Source: Dicaeum eximium
Lineage: Eukaryota > Chordata > Aves > Passeriformes > Dicaeidae
Direction of reading: 5' to 3'
Length of the DNA: 64,000 nt
Assembly (NCBI GenBank): GCA_013396995.1
Contig: VWZP01001727.1
Coordinates: forward strand, 1,278,366-1,342,365
Shown piece after piece: positions 47,001 to 60,042 of this stretch; position 1 is the first letter of the stretch; the number at the start of each line of letters is the position of its first letter. A program made the position numbers and the translations under genes. Under the pieces are notes generated by a model. It made no database searches, had not been told where the DNA came from, and saw only the letters and a program-made list of their open reading frames with translations.

Positions 47001-50000
47001 CTCCATTTCTTTGGTGATGACACCTTGCTCTTGCTGTGCTCTTCCCACCCGTACTGTTGTGTACTCTGGCATCTAATGCTGAGAAAGCACATGGGGCTGC
47101 TGAGTCCAGCTGCCTCAACAGAAATGCAACAGGGGAATGAAATACTCAGTCTGAAAGATTTTGCAATATTAGAAGAATCTTAAGGGGATTATTTTGGGAT
47201 TGTTAGTCACCACTTATAGTCTGTGTTGTACCTGTTTGTAAAATTAATTTCCATCATGAGTTGAAATATTTGAAAACATGGTGATTTAGGAAAAATACTT
47301 TTCTGACAGTATGGTGTTATATGAACATTCATTTATTAACCCTAGTAACTTTCTTGAGAAATAGGGAAGTATTTCAACATTGTTTTTACAGACTAGGATA
47401 CATAAAGCTCAGATGTATAGATTTAGATCTATCTGTTCTAGTGTCTGCTAACACGCATTTGGCCCTGCTTGCTTTCACTCAAGTCTTTCCTCACCTGAAC
47501 TCCTGGTCATGGAGCAGCCGTGTCCTCTGCAGCTCCTGGCACCTCTCTGACTGCAGCCTGTGAACAAATCCATGCTGGGAGGGAGGTTAGCAGTGAGGAT
47601 GGGTTATTGTGGAAAAGGGGCAAGGAAGGTAAGCAAATGACTGTCTTGCTTCAGGCTCTAAGAATGATGTACCAAGCTCCCATTTTGAACATGGGAACCA
47701 GGGAAGGAGAGTGGCTGCACGGGAGGGAGCAGACTGAGGCTCTGTGTTTCCATTCCCAGATGTCCAGATCAGACAAGAGAAGACAGTGAACCAATATTGG
47801 GAATACAGACAAAATTGTGGGCCCTCTAATAATTTATTGGTTCCCGGAACAGGAGAATGTTGTAAACTGTAATTACGACAGACAACAAGGTCATTGGAAA
47901 CAGGAGCACCCAGGATAACAAAACAAGCCTCCCAAAAAGACTTCTCAGTCCTATGGTGCAATATTTCCATGCTCAATGGGCTGCTCTAAATGTAACTCTT
48001 ATATTCTTAGATATTTACCAATGATCTGCACTTAAACTGTGCTGTGGAATGCAGTGACAATGGGGAAGGATTGAGAATACTTGTTAGAGGAGGCAGCAAG
48101 AAAGTTTCAAGGGTTTCTGGGCTTTGCTTTCTTCTGAACCCCTTTTGGTGGTGGTTTTTTTCCCCTTTATTTTTCTCACTTTTTTTGCTTCAAAGTTCTA
48201 CTATAAACAATTAGAGGAAATTTAACCATAATATTGTCTGTGGAGGCTAGGAAAGTAGGAATACATTCTACATCACTGTTTTCCTTTGTTTGTCTTTTTT
48301 ATCTTGTTTATCTTTGATCAGCTGCAGATGAAATAACCAGCTAACTGATTTCCCATACAAGGCTGCCACTCTTGCTGATGAAACTGTGCTGACATGGGAA
48401 TATGCTCTGTAGCAGTCTAGCAGTATCCATTTCTTATTCCAATACACTGACAGGTCATTCAGGGAGACAAAAAACGCTATTCTAAAGTGGAAAAGAAACT
48501 GCAATTTCAATTTTGTTTTGATTTTAAATTTTCCAGCTACCTATCAAGACCAAATCCTTGAACTATTTACTTAGAGTAACTGAAATACCCCTATTTGAAA
48601 TAGTGGATATGCAAGATTTAGCCATTAAAGAGTTGGGGTAAAATTAAAATCCCCTTCAATAGTAACTAAAGTCGGAGAAAATCTTTCAAGAAAATTAAAC
48701 ACTTGATCAAAAAGAGAGAAGGGTTATTGTCGAGAGCATAAAGATTAAACAGGAGAGTTGTCTCAGAGAATAACCATCAATGATAAGTAGCAGGCAGTTA
48801 ATAATATCCCCTCAGGGATCTTCTTTTACTCATGTAGGTTTTTGGACAAATACAATATTACATTTCTTGTAGTTAAAGTGTGAGGGAGCTTCATGTTATT
48901 CTAGAGTAGCAATAAAGCTTCAGTGGAATAAGGACAACTGGAATGGTAGGGAAGGGGTGACCCAGAAGCTGAAACAGCAGGAAATCAGTGACAGTTTTTC
49001 CACATAATTCTCCTTTTTCACCGGCAAATTCTGCGATCTCAGTCTCCCTGACATGCCTGTTTTTTCATATCCACAGCAATGTGGATAAGTGCTGAGATTT
49101 TATATGGTACTGGCCCTCAATATGGAAAAGAAGGAGAGACCAAGTAAATGAAGAGTGGGATTCCATCTTGTAACTAAGAGCTAGTTTAAAGCTTGATCAT
49201 GCAAATGGTTCAATTGGCAGAATTAAAGCCATGGTGATCTGTAGCCAGAGAAGGCACATAGGGTGGAAAGGATGGGGGCAGAAGGGTCTGGAGAACCTCT
49301 GAAGCCAGCTCTGCAGCTGGAGAAACTGTAACACGAAACAACTCCCTTGATCTCTCATTTTTCTTCCCTTATTCTCTCCCCCAATGTAATTGCAATAATA
49401 AATCTTTTTTGTTCCTTAACCATCTTGTGGCCATTGCAAACATTTAAGAATTAATGCAGTTCTCACACATGATGCACATGTTCTTCATGTCCCCTTGTGT
49501 CCCTCCATTTATTCATTTATCATGTACACACAAAACTCCCATAAAATATTAATCTGAAATACAAATCTCTCTTTGCATCCTGGGAGCATTTGCATATAGT
49601 AATGTTAACGAGAGTATTAATTCTGCATGCACAGTCTGTGGACTGCTCACAGGGCCAAATCTCTCTTGGCACTGTGCTGAAATCAGTGACAAATTAAGAA
49701 ACATTATTTTCATATTAAAAATGCTGAGTGGAAAGTGACAGCTTCCTAGAACTGAAATGTTGTCCTTAAAAGTCAAACAAGAATATTTGAGGCCTTATTT
49801 TCAATTTTTCCTTCTAAGAATTCCTTTGTAAAAGGAATTTTATACTACTTTATGTTTCTACCCAATGGTTCCTAATAAATTGGTACAGTCTAGAAATGTA
49901 CTGTAGTTTGTGAAAACAGTAAGTGCCTTACTGTCTTCAGGAACAATGCCATTGATCCCTCAACTCCTTACTGTAAAGCATTCATTTGGCTATACAGCTT

Positions 50001-53000
50001 TTAAAAGTATTATAAATTAATCATGTGAGACAACCTCCACAGTTGGAGTTAAGCACTTCCATGTGCTTGCTGAATCAGGGACCAAGTTGTTAGGAGGATC
50101 TTTTGGGACTCACTGGAGATCCATAAGAAATTGTCTTGACTTAACCAAGGCATGGTATTTCTCTTAATCTTTCACTTCCTTCTTATTCATGCTTAAATGA
50201 GACACATCTGTTTCCATTTTTCACATTGTTCTGTTATGTGAGTAACGATATCAAGCTTCTTTTTTCCCCCATGCACTGTGAAAGAATAAATTAGTGTTAA
50301 GTTTTGTGAAGTGCTTTAAAACACTAAAGCAAAACATCTGTTTCAGCTGCAGGTCATTAAGATAAAAAACCCTAGTCTGTGTGCAGTGCAAAACTGCCAA
50401 AAAATTTATCAGCTCAAACACATTTCTTTACCTGTCTTTTACTATAAGAAGTGAAGATGGTGAAAGGACAGTAAATCTTTGTCAGGGATGGAGCAGTTAA
50501 AAGTGTTCAGTGCAGTAATCCACAGCAGTACCTTGTAGTAATGAATGTTGGTGTGATCTGGAGATGCCTAGAGATGGCTGCAGTGTTGTAGACTTCAAGC
50601 TGAGAGTCTCCTTGACCTCTGCAAATTCCAGCCAGGCACAGCATTGTGTAGGGTTGCCTTATCTCTTGTAGATGTTTGTGTTACTGAACTTCAGCTTTGA
50701 ATCCTTCCACCCACCCCCAGTAATTTAATTGTTTCCAGGGCAGGTGGCCAGAGTAAAGCTGAGCTGGCAAATCTACTTTACAGGTGAACTGTGACACTTT
50801 TTCCATGCCAAAGCCCAAATGTAGATGTCCGTGTTCCTTTGTTGGTAATGATCTCCTTTATAAAGCATTTTGAGGTATAGAGGTGAAAATCCAAGAGCTA
50901 CCTGAGATCTTGACTATTAATAAATAAAATAATCAATATTAACAATGAGTGCATTCCATGAATTCTATAGAAAATGCCAAACCTTGCAGGCAGGTCCTGG
51001 CAGGCAGGTAATAACTTACTCCTACAAGAGGCAGTGTCCACCTGTGTTTCCTTGTCTTTAATTAAAAGGTCTAGTACCTTCCCTAGTGTAAAGGAGGTGT
51101 TGGGTATCATGAGTGTGCTCCAAAACTGGATGTGGCTTTTTTGGTGTCTTAAGAGAAAGTACTTACTTGTTATTCCAATCTGCCAAAGCAGCAGCCAGTG
51201 CAGTGTTGAGCAATTCTGCTCCACTATGCTCACACCCTCCCTGGAGCAAATAAATTGGGTGTTTGGGGTCTTTAGCAGCCCTACGCACTTTTTTAAAGCA
51301 GCACTGTGGCTCCCCTTTAATTTAAACCCTCCGTTTGGGAGACAGGAGAGTGTATATCTATTGTTGCACTGAATCTGTTCACCTGCAGCTCTCCCCACCC
51401 CCAGCTTATGAACATGATTTCCTTTTATGCACTGCTCTGTCACAGCTTGGCAAGGTTCCCAAGACAATCCATACCAGAAAGGAGAATATGGCTGCTGAGC
51501 GGCGTAGACAGGAGAAATGCCTTATGTAACAGATTCATTTAAACACTATGAAATGGTAGGACAGGTGAGACAACTGAAAGCAAAAGGCAGCTCTTAATCT
51601 CTAGCATCAGTTCTGCTTGCCCTCACCATTGTCAACATCTAATAGTCACTGCCTGTCTCCATTCTCATCTCCATCTTTTTCAAGAAACTGCCTGCGGCAG
51701 AATGTACAAACAGCTTGGCAAGCGGTTTTAGGAAAAGGGGTTTTATTTTTTTTTTTTCTCCTAATTCTCCATGAGCCTCATGAGCATTTCTCCACTAATA
51801 TGCCTGTGGCATCATTAGGTGTTTAATGAGAATGATGTTGCTAGAATATTGTTTTTATAGCTCATTTTGTTTTGACAAGTCTTCAGTTCTGTGGCACTTT
51901 ATAGCGTGCAGACTTCCCCTTCCTATCTCTTACAGATTTTGCAGAAATATTACCACAGAGACGTTGTCATAAAACCTGAAATAATAAATTGTCAACGTTC
52001 AGTACGTTTGAGTGCAATATGTGTTCAACACCACAGCAGTTTAATGACATCAATTAATTATTTTAGGGTAGTTCTTTTGTAATACTGAAGCACCAGGAAT
52101 ACTTCAGTAGCGGCCATGTCTCAGACAGCAGTTCAGTCCAATTCTGCACAAACAGTTCTGTTTGAAATCTTCTAGCAGTTCCCCAAAAGACCAGCTTGTA
52201 CTCCAGTGGATAGTGGATCAGAGTGTTGTTCCTCACATCCAGAATCTGGATCGTTATAGGTTGTGCTCAGATGAAAAATGCCAGCATTGTACCTGCAGAA
52301 AACAAGGCTGCTGAAATTGTAAGTATTGAATAGACCCATAAAATGTCATTTTACCCCCTGCATTTTGTCTACATGTTGATGGTACTGCATCCATTTCTTT
52401 CCTGATTAAGTTAAATGGATGCAGGTTTTGTGTCAATGCAAGACAAATGGCTGTATTTTTAACATACTAATGAATACCCATTAACTTCTCACTCTTATGT
52501 TATCTTCCAAGTACTTCTACCTGGTTTAGGCTGCCAGCACATATTTTCTTACTGCCTCAGTGGCAGAGCCTTTAAAACAAGTAGTTGCTGTCATGACTTT
52601 GGCTTGCTGGCCTTTACTAAGATGAGGGGAGTTACTGGGGAGCAGGACAGCGAAGGTACTCTGGCTGCTTCCTTCTGCAGTGTGTCCTGCCTGACAGTAA
52701 AGGGGAAGAAGCTGCACCTCTCTGCAGTCCCTGTTCTCCTCCCACCACTCCAGTGTGGCTGCACAAATTTTGCTCTTGGGATTCCTGCTGCAGGTCCAGA
52801 GGTCTGTGCCTGTGTTCCCAGCACAGGCAGTCGAACTGCACAGCTCCAGGAGAAAATAACGTTAACAAAGCAGTAATTGTATACATAGCTACTGTTTCAA
52901 AAGTTCCTATACTGGCTTCCAAGGACCCTACTTATATGTCTGTGTTTATATTTACTAGCAGTTACAGTGGTTAACTGGCTTTATTTTGGAAACCTTGATG

Positions 53001-55310
53001 TTTCTCTTGCCAGTACTGGCGCTGTGAAGATCAGAAACAAAGATGTGCCTTTTTACTCTGTGTCTTCTGATAGGTTTTGTCATTTGGCAACTGTTGTTCT
53101 GTTAGACTTTGCAGAATTTGGACAGGATTCTGATCTCCTACAAAGTGACACACACTTATTAGAATGCAGGAACAGGTTTGGGGCCTTTTTTCTGATTACA
53201 CCATGCTGAGTGCCATGCATGAGGAATTAGAGGCTGTCTGTTATTATGTGGCCAAATAGCTGCAGGAACTTCTAGTGAGTGCTTTTAAATACTAGTAAAA
53301 TAAAAATCAAAATAATATTCCCATGAACCAGAATGTAAAGCACAGGCACTCCTGCAAGTCTCCCAGGCTTTGGAAAAGAATGATCAAATCTGGACCAGGC
53401 CAATCTTCTTACACTTGAAGTTCTGTTGAAGTAAAATATAAAATAAGGAGAAATTTTGGGGGGGATCTTCTACAAGTTCTTTTGTAGTAGTTCATTTTTC
53501 TATAGGCTCTTTTCAAACCCAGCCCAGTGTAAGAAAAAAAAAGAAAAATCAAAAATTTAATGTCTAAATTAAATTAAGCTCAAGACTTGAGTTTGTGGGG
53601 GTTTTTTGAGATCCCATAGCTAGGAGGCATTTTAAGTTGAGGTTGATACATACTACATTTCATATTAGGGTATTTTTCCTTTTAGGTGCACACGTAATCA
53701 CTCACATGACATTTCCAGCGGGGTATTCCCCAAGCCATTTAATTTTCCTGTTCCTCCTGGGAAATGGGACTTGTTCAGTCAGCGTCCCCTCCCTGCGAAT
53801 AAAATATCCTCATCCTGCTCAGAACAAAACAACTGCCAGATGTAGGCAGGCCAATAGTTTTGTCCTTCTGTCCAGTAAAAGTGCTCCTGTGCTACCGTTA
53901 AGGTTGTGTTGCCTGAACATCATGTGCCCTCTGGGACTCCCTGGGAGTGCTGCAGCTGGGATGCTACAGGAAAATTGCTCAGAAACCTTCTCAGTTTCCC
54001 CCCCACATGCACAGAATCTTTATCATCTCCACTAAGTGACTTTCCCTAAGCACCCCCATACCTGTCCAACAGAGCCATGTGGCTTAGTCTTTACACTGCA
54101 GCTGTGCACCTGTGTGTGCCACACCTGCCTACACCTGCTCAGCACCAGCTGGCCATGTGGCCCTCTGGTTGTTCTTCATCACCCCAGTGCAACCCCCTCC
54201 ACATAGCCCTGGGATGCCATCTGCAAACACTTTGGGCTTCTCACAGTCTTCTTCTAAAAGGAGAGAGCGCTACAGATTTTGTTTCTGAAGTGAAGGCCTG
54301 AGTGGGTCATCTCAGAATGGACTGAGGGACCACAGAGGTGCTCACCATTCCAGGGAGGAGACAACTGGCTGCTGCAGCAGGATCAGAAGGCTGGTCATGG
54401 ATGAGGCTTTTAACATAAAGGTAGGGGTGTGTAGGTTGTGGGTTGTATGTGGTACGTGTCCTGATGTCACATGAGTACTGGGAAGGCCTCACATGGTATC
54501 CTGCTGCTATGGGATAGAGGTGCCTACGAGATCTGGAGACCTCCCACAGCGTGCGGGGACAGCCCCTGCGCGTGTGTCCTGATTGCCCTGCCCTGATTCC
54601 CAACATCTCTGCATTCAGGAGCTCCCCCACTTGCTGCTGCCCCAGGCTGTACTTTACAGTGACCCTTTCTGGCACGAGAGGTACAAAGGGGCCAGAGTTC
54701 ATGTGCGCCTGGGGTTAGAAATGGTGGCTCTGTGTCCTGAACGTTCACCCTCGTTTCCAGCCTGGGCCTCTTGTTCACACCAGGTATCACTCCCTGACCT
54801 GCTGTGAAGCACTATGATCTCCTGTTCCTGGGCCCTATGCAGCAAAAGCAGGATGTGTTCTCAGAGGGCGTTTTCAGCCTCTCTGCTCTCAGCAGGCTGC
54901 AGAGCTGTTTGATCAACACAAGCTTTGACAGTCAGGCATCATTAATTTTCCACAACCTACTACTTGGAACTCCTGAAAGGATGGGCTGTCACTGTTCCTC
55001 ATAGCCCTTGCTGGCCTGAACTGCCCTCTGCACTGTCCTGCTGCAGCACAGGAGGGCTGCATGTCCCGAGCCACTGCTCTCCTCCCTTGGGCCTGAGATT
55101 TAAATTCTGTCAGTTCTGTCGAGGAAAAAAAGATACTCTCAATTATATAGTTATTTATATAGTTATTTCTTTTTAAAGGATGAGATCAACTGTAATGCAT
55201 TAATGGTGGAAGTGATCATATACAATTCAGGCTTAGTGAGCACCCATTGTCTTAAATTAATCCTAATAAGCACTGTTTTTCCCAGCATGTGCCATTTTAA
55301 CAGTCACTGT

Positions 55311-55330
55311 GGAAGCAGAGCTCTGCTTCC
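55311..55330. repeat. Perfect 20-bp palindrome
   Basis: GGAAGCAGAGCTCTGCTTCC equals its own reverse complement with no spacer. Function unknown. The surrounding AT-rich block also holds TAATGCATTA. Confidence 0.95.
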
Positions 55331-56651
55331 TAAAACTATCACAAATGAGATTTTGGAAAGCATAATTGATAAAATGTGACAAAACATGGTTATTGCTTAT
55401 TTGTAAATGGGATACTTTAAAAAGTACTCTCTTACATGGATTGGCTTAAATGACTTGCTGATTAAGACATCTACATGAAATATTAAACTGCCATTATCTG
55501 GCTCCTGTTAAAATTCGAAATCAGGATCCTCTTTTGTGCAGAGTAAGTTAAAACTTACGTGCTGTTTTAGAGTAGAATATAAATGTAGTAAGTAAAAGCT
55601 AGAGGTATATTTGAATGACAATTCACACATAACTTCTTAAGAAATTCTAATATGCTTGCGATGGAATTAGAGGGACATGTTTGACACACAAATAGATTTG
55701 AGTGCTTCCTGAGTGTTCAGATATAGCTTCTTCTGCTGAAATTTCCAAAATTATACTACTCTGTTGACTATTTCTGCTTTTACAGATACCCCATTTTTAC
55801 TCTATGAATTATCTTCACGATCTAACTAAAAATACACTTCCAAAGCGTTACCTGAGTCCATTTCCACACGCTTTGTTGGAACCCAGAGCCAAGGCCTGTG
55901 AAACTGGGACAAACTTTAAAATGGAACATGACTGTTCTTTTAAGTTTCCTCACTCTTTCTTTTGTCTGAGAAACCTCTACTCAGCATGCATTCCAGGATA
56001 CTGAAATAACTATTTTACAGTTACTTTAAATACATAGATTTTTGTTAGTAGGAAAATTAGTGCTGGAATTTTCTTTCTTAGAGCATGGTTGAAAACTCAT
56101 TAAAGTCTTTGCAGTTATTTCAATGAGCTTATAATGAAACACTTTATGTTCATATGAGCTTCACACTAAAACCAGTAGTGGTATAATACAAGATCTGCCT
56201 GCAAATCCCAAACCTGACAGTATTTCCTGAATGAGATAAGGACAAATGAACTGCTGTTCAAAATAATTCACCTGAGAGTTTAAGTGGGATGTGATATGGA
56301 AATACTGGATGAACAAGAGAGAAGCAAAAGTTTTAATATAGCTTTTGATCATTGCACTGAAGATACTTTTTAGGACGTGAGTGGTAATGGATGTAGTCCA
56401 AGTGAGGAGTTAAGAGAAGCTCCTCTTCCTTTGGCATAAGAAGGGATTGGCAGGGAGGTTGGAAAGGAAAAGACTACTGTGTAACAATGCTGTCATTATA
56501 ATAACCCTTGGTTGTACCTTGGTCTTTTATTTTTTGTCAAGATACTGTGCCATACACTGATTCTGGGCAACTACAAAATTTAATAAATAATTTTTCACAA
56601 TTGCATATTAACTGGAAGACTGTGTAGAGCTATCACAATTTTATGTAGCTT

Positions 56652-56666
56652 CCCCCCCCCTCCCCC
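56652..56666 (+). repeat. C-rich tract
   Basis: Nine C, one T, five C. Confidence 0.95.
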
Positions 56667-59600
56667 TTCAAGATTCAATTATAAAGATGTCCTTTTTTAT
56701 GCCCTGAAGATACATACTTATCCATACAGTACAGGATAGTCTAAAAAAGCTTTTGTAGTTTTTTTTAAGCTTTATCTCTGATGTTAGAAAACTCAGGTAT
56801 ATCCATAATTAATTGTCTTGATCAAAACCAAACTCCTTACAATTAAGAAACAAACAGAAGGTATGGCATATCAAACAGACTTTCTGCTGCTGTGATCTTA
56901 CCTAAACACAAAATACGATCCACAGTACTTCCACATTAATAGTAGTAAAATAGTTTTTTGCTTTCTTTACTTCTTCTTTAAAAATGATTGCTATGTCTTC
57001 CCATACACAAACCTTTGGCACTTTACAAACAAACAGTAATAAAGATTTTTGTAATTGAGTCAAGCATAAGGACAAGAAGGTGTGTATGTCCATGGAATGG
57101 CAAGAGAAATCAGAATTGCTGATGTAGCAATTGCCTACCAGGCAGAGGAGTAGGAAATTGCAGGGAAAAGAAGGTGGTTTGAAATCCTGCCTGGCAATGA
57201 TTTTGATGACTGAGACACTGTTCATTTTTCAAGTGCTGCTAAAACATATGGAACTTGCTTCTAAAGGCAAAGGGTTTCGGTGAAGGTGTCTTCACTTGGA
57301 TCTTTGTCCTGGCTTCCATCTGGCCAGATGACTTTGAAGTAGGGAAGTGATGGGGGTTGGCTAGCAAAGCCTTTTCCTTTTGGGGAGAGTGTTGAAATGG
57401 TCTTTGTCTGAGGGAGGTGACTTCCCCATATTGTGCCACCTGTGTCTCTCACTGGACATAGAGAAGTCACAGCTTTGGAGATGGAATGTGCCTGAAAGGA
57501 TTCTTGTCACTGATTCTCCACACTGACATTGCTCTGGTCTCCCATACATGCTGCAGCCACGGATGTGACCCTGATGCTGGTCACAGAGGTGGATGTAGGA
57601 AGTGGGTGACACACCTTGAAGGAGACAAAACATGACACTCTCGGGCCTAGTGCAGTTTCCCTCTTGTCACTGGCACTCTGCCAGCACAGCACAGTTGTGG
57701 CAAAGGTCTGGCACATGGCCCATAGTGGTAGGAGCTGGATTCATTTGTGCTGTGACCTCTGCAGGGGACGTTAAGGGTACCAGTGTGACACTTGAAATGA
57801 GGATCTTGAAATTACTATTTCTGTCTTCTCCCTGTGTATCATTTTGGCACTGTAATGTGAACTGAATCATCAGTTAAGCAGAGCTATGATAATTTATACC
57901 TATTAGATTTAGGCCCTTTTCCATCATCTGTTGAAGGCCAGTTTATTGCCACTGCTTTCTTCCTCTCACACTAAATGATAATTAATCAACAGATTCAGGA
58001 AGCAACCTGTTATGGTTTCGTTGCTCATAGCATATTTTCATATATTAATGCTTCCTGTGTGTGATGCAAATGGCAACTCTCCAAGGCAATGCATTGTTTT
58101 TAAGAAGGTCAGTGTTATAATGTATGGTGGTATTTTCCTACACTAATCTGCTTTCTTGTGTTCTTTGAATTCTGTGAGACTTGAGCTCAGTAACTCAGCT
58201 GTGAGAAGAGAGATGGCAGATCCTCCTGAAGGGACCACAGATGTAGGCTTAGCTATTGTCTTTTTAACTGAGGATGAATTAGATTAACATCTGATGAAAT
58301 AAAATAAGCATAAGGACTAAGGGTAATTAATGACCATTTATAATTAATCCAGGATTTGTAATTGATAATGTTTACTGTAGTGGTACCTGTGGAACAGCTC
58401 AGAATGGAGCGTGGTGTGCCAGGCAGGCAGTGCTGCCCCAGCAGCTGCTCCCCTCTGATCAGAGGCAGATGACAGGAACACTCCATAGTGGTGAGACTGA
58501 GAACAGGAGACAACTGTGGGAAGCTGGGGATGAGCTGCTGTCCTGACAAAAGCTGTTTTGTAATTGCAAGCACAGGCCTAGCCAAGGGGAGCAGGTCTAA
58601 GCAACAAACAGGGAAATTTTTGTACCATTGCCTATGGACAGAAGCTGAGCAGTGAGAAAACAGAGTGCCAGTTGTCTTTATTATGTAATCTGAGCAATCT
58701 TCTCCGAAATTTCAAACACTTACAACAGTAGGACAGTTCTAAGGGCAATCCATAGTGCCAAGCAGTAATGTTTCCCTAGGCACGCTGTCTAAACACCCTT
58801 CTGTTGCAAAAGTTGTATTTCAGGACTAACCTTATCTTGGGATCACTGTTAAGAGAGACATAGGTTTAGTGGTTAATGGTTTTAATTTTACCTATATGTT
58901 CTTACTGCTCTCTTATTATTTTACTGATAATTCTAAAAGTTTAATTAATATTGACAAAGATGACTAGAATATCTTGATTTATGGCAGAGACTAAATTTTT
59001 AAATAAAAAACATTTCTTGTTCTGTCTGAAAAATAGATGAGACGATCCTCTTTAATTAACATTGACAACTGTATCTCAAAAGAGCCTGTGAAACAAGCAA
59101 GCTAGCAAAACATGAATCAACAGCTCAAGCAGCAAAAAAAAAGATTAGGAAAAGTCACTTTCCCCCTTTTTCTTTTTATAATGTTGAAATAAATCAAACT
59201 GCTACAAATAATTCTTTTATTACTTCTTCAAATATTTCAGTTGAAATAATGTTGATTACTGTTTATTGAAAAAAACAGTACATTAAGTTCCTAAATTTGT
59301 GGATATTAGTGAAATCAGCATTATGTCATTGTAAGAAAGGCCAAGAAACCAGAAACATCTCTGTACATTGTAAAGAAAAACTCTGTGGCAAGGTGAGCAA
59401 TGAAACACAGATATCTTTCATATCATGTTTCTGTGTGCTTGTTCTTGTAGTTACAAGGGTCGAAAGTCAAAGACAAGACAAACTTTATACATAAAAATAA
59501 GGGATTTTATTAGTACAACCATCTCACCTTAAAAAAATCCCATCACTATATCTTAGGTACTCAAAAACTCTACTTTTTCAGACTGTTGTAGTGTATTTAA

Positions 59601-59959
59601 TAAAAGATGCTACTTTTTCCTGTAGAGACCATTTTTGTCTAAAATTCAGACATCAAGAATCATTTCAATTTTGAAAATGTTGTGGAAGACAAAATTTTCT
59701 ACCAAGGGCTATGGTATAAAGATGAGACTGAAACAGTAAATGGAGAAGGAAAATGAACAGGCTAAATGTGATGTATTCATTACATGACAGCATTTTGTAA
59801 ACCATACAGCCTTAAATTGTTCTATAACTCAAAATTATATAGCTTAATATTTTATCTGTTGTTGTTTTGTTTGCTGTACACAGGATAACCAGAATATGTG
59901 TCAACTGAATATGAAATTTTCCAGGAATGATGTATATAGTAGCTATATTTCCATGGTGA

Positions 59960-60042
59960 AGCTTTTTGCATAGAGTTAATGAAGTGCTTGGGGTCCTAGG
60001 GAATTAAAGGTGCTATATAAATGTAAGAAATTATCATTAAAA
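59960..60042 (+). repeat. Ancient SINE 3' tail (MIR/amniote SINE class)
   Basis: GAAGTGCTTGGGGTCC followed by AAAGGTGCTATATAAATG and an AT-rich end closely resembles the 3' tail of ancient amniote SINEs (typical wording: CTTTGGGATCC, AAAGGCGCTATATAAATG). The tRNA-derived head is not recognisable. Confidence 0.6.
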
